Shown piece after piece: positions 61,216 to 64,000 of a stretch of 64,000 nt of DNA. How positions within the stretch are numbered: the stretch's first letter is position 1; every line of letters starts with the position of its first letter. Source of the stretch: CALDTK01 sp965215215. Its GTDB lineage: Bacteria > Bacteroidota > Bacteroidia > Chitinophagales > Saprospiraceae. The notes beneath the pieces are model-generated. The model had not been told where the DNA came from and searched no databases. It was given only the letters and a program-made list of their open reading frames with translations. The stretch is from contig OZ244043.1 of the NCBI GenBank assembly GCA_965215215.1, positions 3,968,001-4,032,000 on the forward strand, written 5' to 3'. A program made the position numbers and the translations under genes.

Positions 61216-62757
61216 ATGACGGACAAGATGCTCATCCTCGACTTTGGGTCGCAGTACACGCAGCTCATCGCTCGCCGCGTGCGGGAGCTCAACGTGTACT
61301 GCGAGATCGTTCCCTTCAACAAGGTCCCCGAGCTCGACGCCACGGTGCGGGGGGTGATCTTCTCCGGGTCGCCGTTTAGCGTGCTCCAACCCGAGGCGCT
61401 CCACCCCGATCTTCGGGCCGTCCTCGGCAAAGCACCGCTGCTCGGCGTGTGCTACGGCGCCCAGTACCTCGCCCACGCCCACGAGGGTAGGGTAGCCAAC
61501 AGCGACAAGCGCGAGTACGGGCGGGCCCGCATCTCGGCCATCGAGCACGCGGATCCCCTCTTCGAGGGCATTCCGGTCGGTTCGCAGGTTTGGATGAGTC
61601 ACGGTGACACGATCACCGATTTGCCGCAAGGCTTCGAACTGCTCGCCAGTACCCACGACGTCCCCGTGGCCGCCTTCCGGGTGGACCCACAGCGCTTCGG
61701 CACGCCCGTGTACGGCATCCAATTCCACCCGGAGGTTACGCACAGCGAACACGGCCGGACGCTGTTGGCGAATTTCTGCTACAAGGTCTGCGGTTGCGCC
61801 GGCGACTGGACGCCGCAACACTTCGTGGAGGAGAGCGTGGCCGCGCTCAAGGCAAAACTCGGGTCGGACAAGGTGCTGCTGGCCCTCTCCGGCGGGGTGG
61901 ACTCGAGCGTTGCCGCCGGACTGCTGCAGCGCGCTTGCGGCGAACGGCTCATCTGCTTTTTCGTCGACAATGGCTTGCTCCGCAAGGACGAGTTCCGCGA
62001 GGTGCTCGACTCCTACAAGGGCATGGGCCTCAACATCACCGGCGTCGACGCGAGGCAGCGCTTCTACGAGGCGCTGGCCGGTGTCGCCGATCCCGAGCTG
62101 AAACGCAAGGCGATCGGACGGGTCTTCATCGAAGTCTTCGACGAGGAGGCGAAACGGGCTACCGGGGTGAGTTGGCTCGGCCAGGGTACGATCTACCCCG
62201 ACGTCATAGAGTCGGTGAGCGTCCACGGTCCCAGCGTAACGATAAAGAGCCACCACAACGTGGGCGGACTGCCCGAACGGATGAAGCTCAAGGTGGTAGA
62301 ACCGCTTCGTAGCCTCTTCAAGGACGAGGTGCGCGAGGTGGGCGCCGCGCTCGGTCTGCCCGGCCACATCCTCTCGCGACATCCCTTCCCGGGACCCGGG
62401 CTCGGTATCCGCATCCTCGGCGATATCACGCCCGGTAAGGTGGAAATGCTCCAGGAGGCCGATGCCATTTTTACGCGTCACCTGCGCAAATCGGGCTGGT
62501 ACGACCGGGTCTGGCAGGCCGGAGCGATCCTTTTGCCCGTACAATCCGTAGGGGTAATGGGCGACGAGCGTACCTACGAACGTTGTGTAGCCCTGCGCGC
62601 GGTGAGTAGTTTGGACGGAATGACGGCCGAATGGAGTCGATTGCCCTACGAACTACTCCAGGATATCAGCGGCGACATTATTAATCACGTGCGTGGCGTC
62701 AATCGCGTCGTTTATGACATCAGCACCAAACCCCCGGCGACCATTGAGTGGGAGTAA
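61216..62757 (+). CDS. guaA: GMP synthase (glutamine-hydrolysing)
   Basis: A 513-residue enzyme converting XMP to GMP. Class I glutamine amidotransferase domain with nucleophile Cys in LLGVCYGAQYLAH and the His-Glu pair in GIQFHPEVTHSEHG; ATP-pyrophosphatase domain with PP-loop LLALSGGVDSSVAAGLL; C-terminal dimerisation domain ending STKPPATIEWE. Length and termini are normal. It follows nusB by three bases and overlaps the likely start of the next gene by 14. Confidence 0.98.
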   Translation: MTDKMLILDFGSQYTQLIARRVRELNVYCEIVPFNKVPELDATVRGVIFSGSPFSVLQPEALHPDLRAVLGKAPLLGVCYGAQYLAHAHEGRVANSDKREYGRARISAIEHADPLFEGIPVGSQVWMSHGDTITDLPQGFELLASTHDVPVAAFRVDPQRFGTPVYGIQFHPEVTHSEHGRTLLANFCYKVCGCAGDWTPQHFVEESVAALKAKLGSDKVLLALSGGVDSSVAAGLLQRACGERLICFFVDNGLLRKDEFREVLDSYKGMGLNITGVDARQRFYEALAGVADPELKRKAIGRVFIEVFDEEAKRATGVSWLGQGTIYPDVIESVSVHGPSVTIKSHHNVGGLPERMKLKVVEPLRSLFKDEVREVGAALGLPGHILSRHPFPGPGLGIRILGDITPGKVEMLQEADAIFTRHLRKSGWYDRVWQAGAILLPVQSVGVMGDERTYERCVALRAVSSLDGMTAEWSRLPYELLQDISGDIINHVRGVNRVVYDISTKPPATIEWE

Positions 62758-64000
62758 TTCATACCGTGGCTGGAATCTACTGGCCATCCTCTTCGCAGCG
62801 TGCCTAGCGCTGGGATCCAGCTGCAACCGCAACAGCCGGCCTATTCCACCGCGTGGCGCACCCCCCACCGCGGGCAGGCCCTCCGACGCGCCGGACCGGG
62901 GCGACAACGTACCGAAACGCGGCGACACCCCGGGCGATTCCCTCGACGTCGAGACCAACCCCGACGGCAGTTTGGTCGGGGGCGTACCCGTGGGGCCGGA
63001 GGGCGCTCGCGTAGCGCTGATGATGCCGTTCTTCGCCAATGCGTTCAGCGCGACCACCCGTGGAGACTTACCCAAGAACAGCGACTGGGGACTCGGTTAC
63101 TACGCCGGCCTGAAGCTCGGTTTGGAAGCGTTGGAAAGTGCCGGACAGCGCGGCGTAGTCGAGATCTACGATACCGAGGGCGATGCCGGTGTGGCCCAAC
63201 GCCTCATCGCCGAACCGGAGCTGCGCGCCTCGCACGTCGTGATCGGACCGTACTTGACGACCAACGTGCGTGCCGCCGTTACGCCCGCGCGGGCGGCGGG
63301 ACTGCCGTTTATCGTCCCGTACAGCGCGGCCAGCAACCTTTCGACGGGCAACTACCCCAAGCTCGTCCAACTGAACCCCGGCCTGCGCGTCCACCTCGAC
63401 GAAGTAGCTCAGTTCCTCAACGACTCCTACGACCTCGATCAGGTCGTCCTCGTGTCCCTCCCGAACGGCGAGATAGACAAGGAGGTGGAGTACCTCAATT
63501 TCCGTCACCGCACGCTGGCCCCCAACGACGAACCCTGGCGGACGTGGAGGCTCAGCACCTCGGAGATGGGCCTTCAGGATTTGGACTGGGAGGATCAATT
63601 TACCGAAGACAAGCAGACCGTGTTCGTGCTCCCGTACTACCGCCAACCCGGGCTCGTGCTCTCGTTTATGAGCCAACTACAGATCACCCGGGGCTCCCGT
63701 GCGGCTACGGTGTTCGGCATGCCGCAGTGGTCGGAGTTCAACCAGCTCGACCCTTCGATCTTGGAGGACCTCAACGTGCTCATTACCGCCGGCTTCTTCA
63801 TCGATCACGATCAGACGGACGTGCGCGATTTCGAGAACGCGTACCTCGAGCGTTACGGTACGCTGCCGCAGCTTCCGGCCTACCTCGGCTACGACGCCAT
63901 CCGGCTCGCCTTACCCCTAGCGAACGAGTACGGCCAGGCCTGGGTGGAGCACCTCCCGGAGAACTTCGACGGCTTGGTCTCCGACTACGAAATTCAACCG
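62744..64000 (+). CDS. periplasmic-binding-protein-type (PBP1) lipoprotein, 3' end missing
   Basis: The frame is open to the right edge (419 codons). A TTG at 62744, inside the end of guaA, is the only plausible start before the signal: WNLLAILFAACLALGSSC gives a lipoprotein signal with lipobox LGSSC. A Pro/Asp-rich linker of about 50 residues (DAPDRGDNVPKRGDTPGD) follows. Then a PBP1-like domain: ARVALMMPFFANAFSATT, LGYYAGLKLGLEALESAGQR, VEIYDTEGDAGVAQRLI, VVIGPYLTTNVRAAVTPARA, PFIVPYSAASNL. Bacteroidota often place such a lipoprotein, sometimes with LysM domains, after guaA. No ABC permease is seen, and its ligand (possibly a cell-wall fragment) is unknown. Confidence 0.8.
   Translation, partial: MSGSNSYRGWNLLAILFAACLALGSSCNRNSRPIPPRGAPPTAGRPSDAPDRGDNVPKRGDTPGDSLDVETNPDGSLVGGVPVGPEGARVALMMPFFANAFSATTRGDLPKNSDWGLGYYAGLKLGLEALESAGQRGVVEIYDTEGDAGVAQRLIAEPELRASHVVIGPYLTTNVRAAVTPARAAGLPFIVPYSAASNLSTGNYPKLVQLNPGLRVHLDEVAQFLNDSYDLDQVVLVSLPNGEIDKEVEYLNFRHRTLAPNDEPWRTWRLSTSEMGLQDLDWEDQFTEDKQTVFVLPYYRQPGLVLSFMSQLQITRGSRAATVFGMPQWSEFNQLDPSILEDLNVLITAGFFIDHDQTDVRDFENAYLERYGTLPQLPAYLGYDAIRLALPLANEYGQAWVEHLPENFDGLVSDYEIQP

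Overview
The window comes from a high-GC member of the Bacteroidota, most likely Saprospiria (Lewinella-like). The phylum call rests on several things seen here. The block miaB - sigma-54 regulator - LptE-type lipoprotein is typical of the phylum. Three large proteins carry type IX secretion (T9SS) style C-terminal domains or a C25 peptidase domain. A DUF1599 gene is coupled to a BT_3928-type membrane protein. Promoters match the Bacteroidota pattern TAnnTTTG (with TTTG 19 bp upstream in the best case), and ribosome-binding sites are not evident. The class-level placement is inference.

Region 1 (1-8357, + strand) is a compact run of five genes: the 3' part of a PorU-like C25 cysteine peptidase, a FemAB/GNAT-type acyltransferase, a polysaccharide-deacetylase-like protein, a GT4-like glycosyltransferase and a WbpD-like hexapeptide acetyltransferase. 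Genes two to four have the order, families and approximate sizes of vimA-vimE-vimF of Porphyromonas gingivalis. There the Wbp/Vim pathway makes the sugar to which the sortase PorU joins T9SS cargo. I consider this the most interesting part of the window.

Region 2 (8354-39094, mostly - strand) is a large surface-polysaccharide locus. It encodes GDP-mannose and GDP-fucose synthesis (manC, gmd, fcl), sulfate activation to PAPS (cysN, cysD, cysC plus a DUF2061 protein), an N,N'-diacetylbacillosamine-type initiation set (pglF/E/D/C-like), Wbp-type genes (wbpA-, wbpE-, wbpD-like and a wecB/wbpI-type epimerase), and an MBOAT/SGNH O-acetylation pair. It also encodes a heparinase-like protein with a two-domain oxidoreductase, a beta-helix protein, several glycosyltransferases, a flippase, a polymerase and a chain-length regulator. 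A second polymerase-like membrane protein sits at 14692-15945. Base composition is strongly mosaic: 31.5-39.1 kb and 14.7-15.9 kb are AT-rich, 11-12.5 kb is extremely GC-rich. Four-base ATGA and one-base TAATG overlaps run through the operons.

Region 3 (39660-64000) is mostly chromosomal housekeeping: a small glycine-rich protein, metH, a Wzi-like outer-membrane protein, an initiator tRNA with a clear promoter and terminator, lptE, a sigma-54 regulator, miaB, a MauG-type cytochrome c peroxidase lipoprotein, a DMT-family permease, two tandem paralogous T9SS cargo proteins, DUF1599, a BT_3928-type protein, nusB, guaA and the start of a periplasmic-binding-protein-like lipoprotein that runs off the end. 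No insertion sequence, phage, CRISPR array or rRNA gene was seen.
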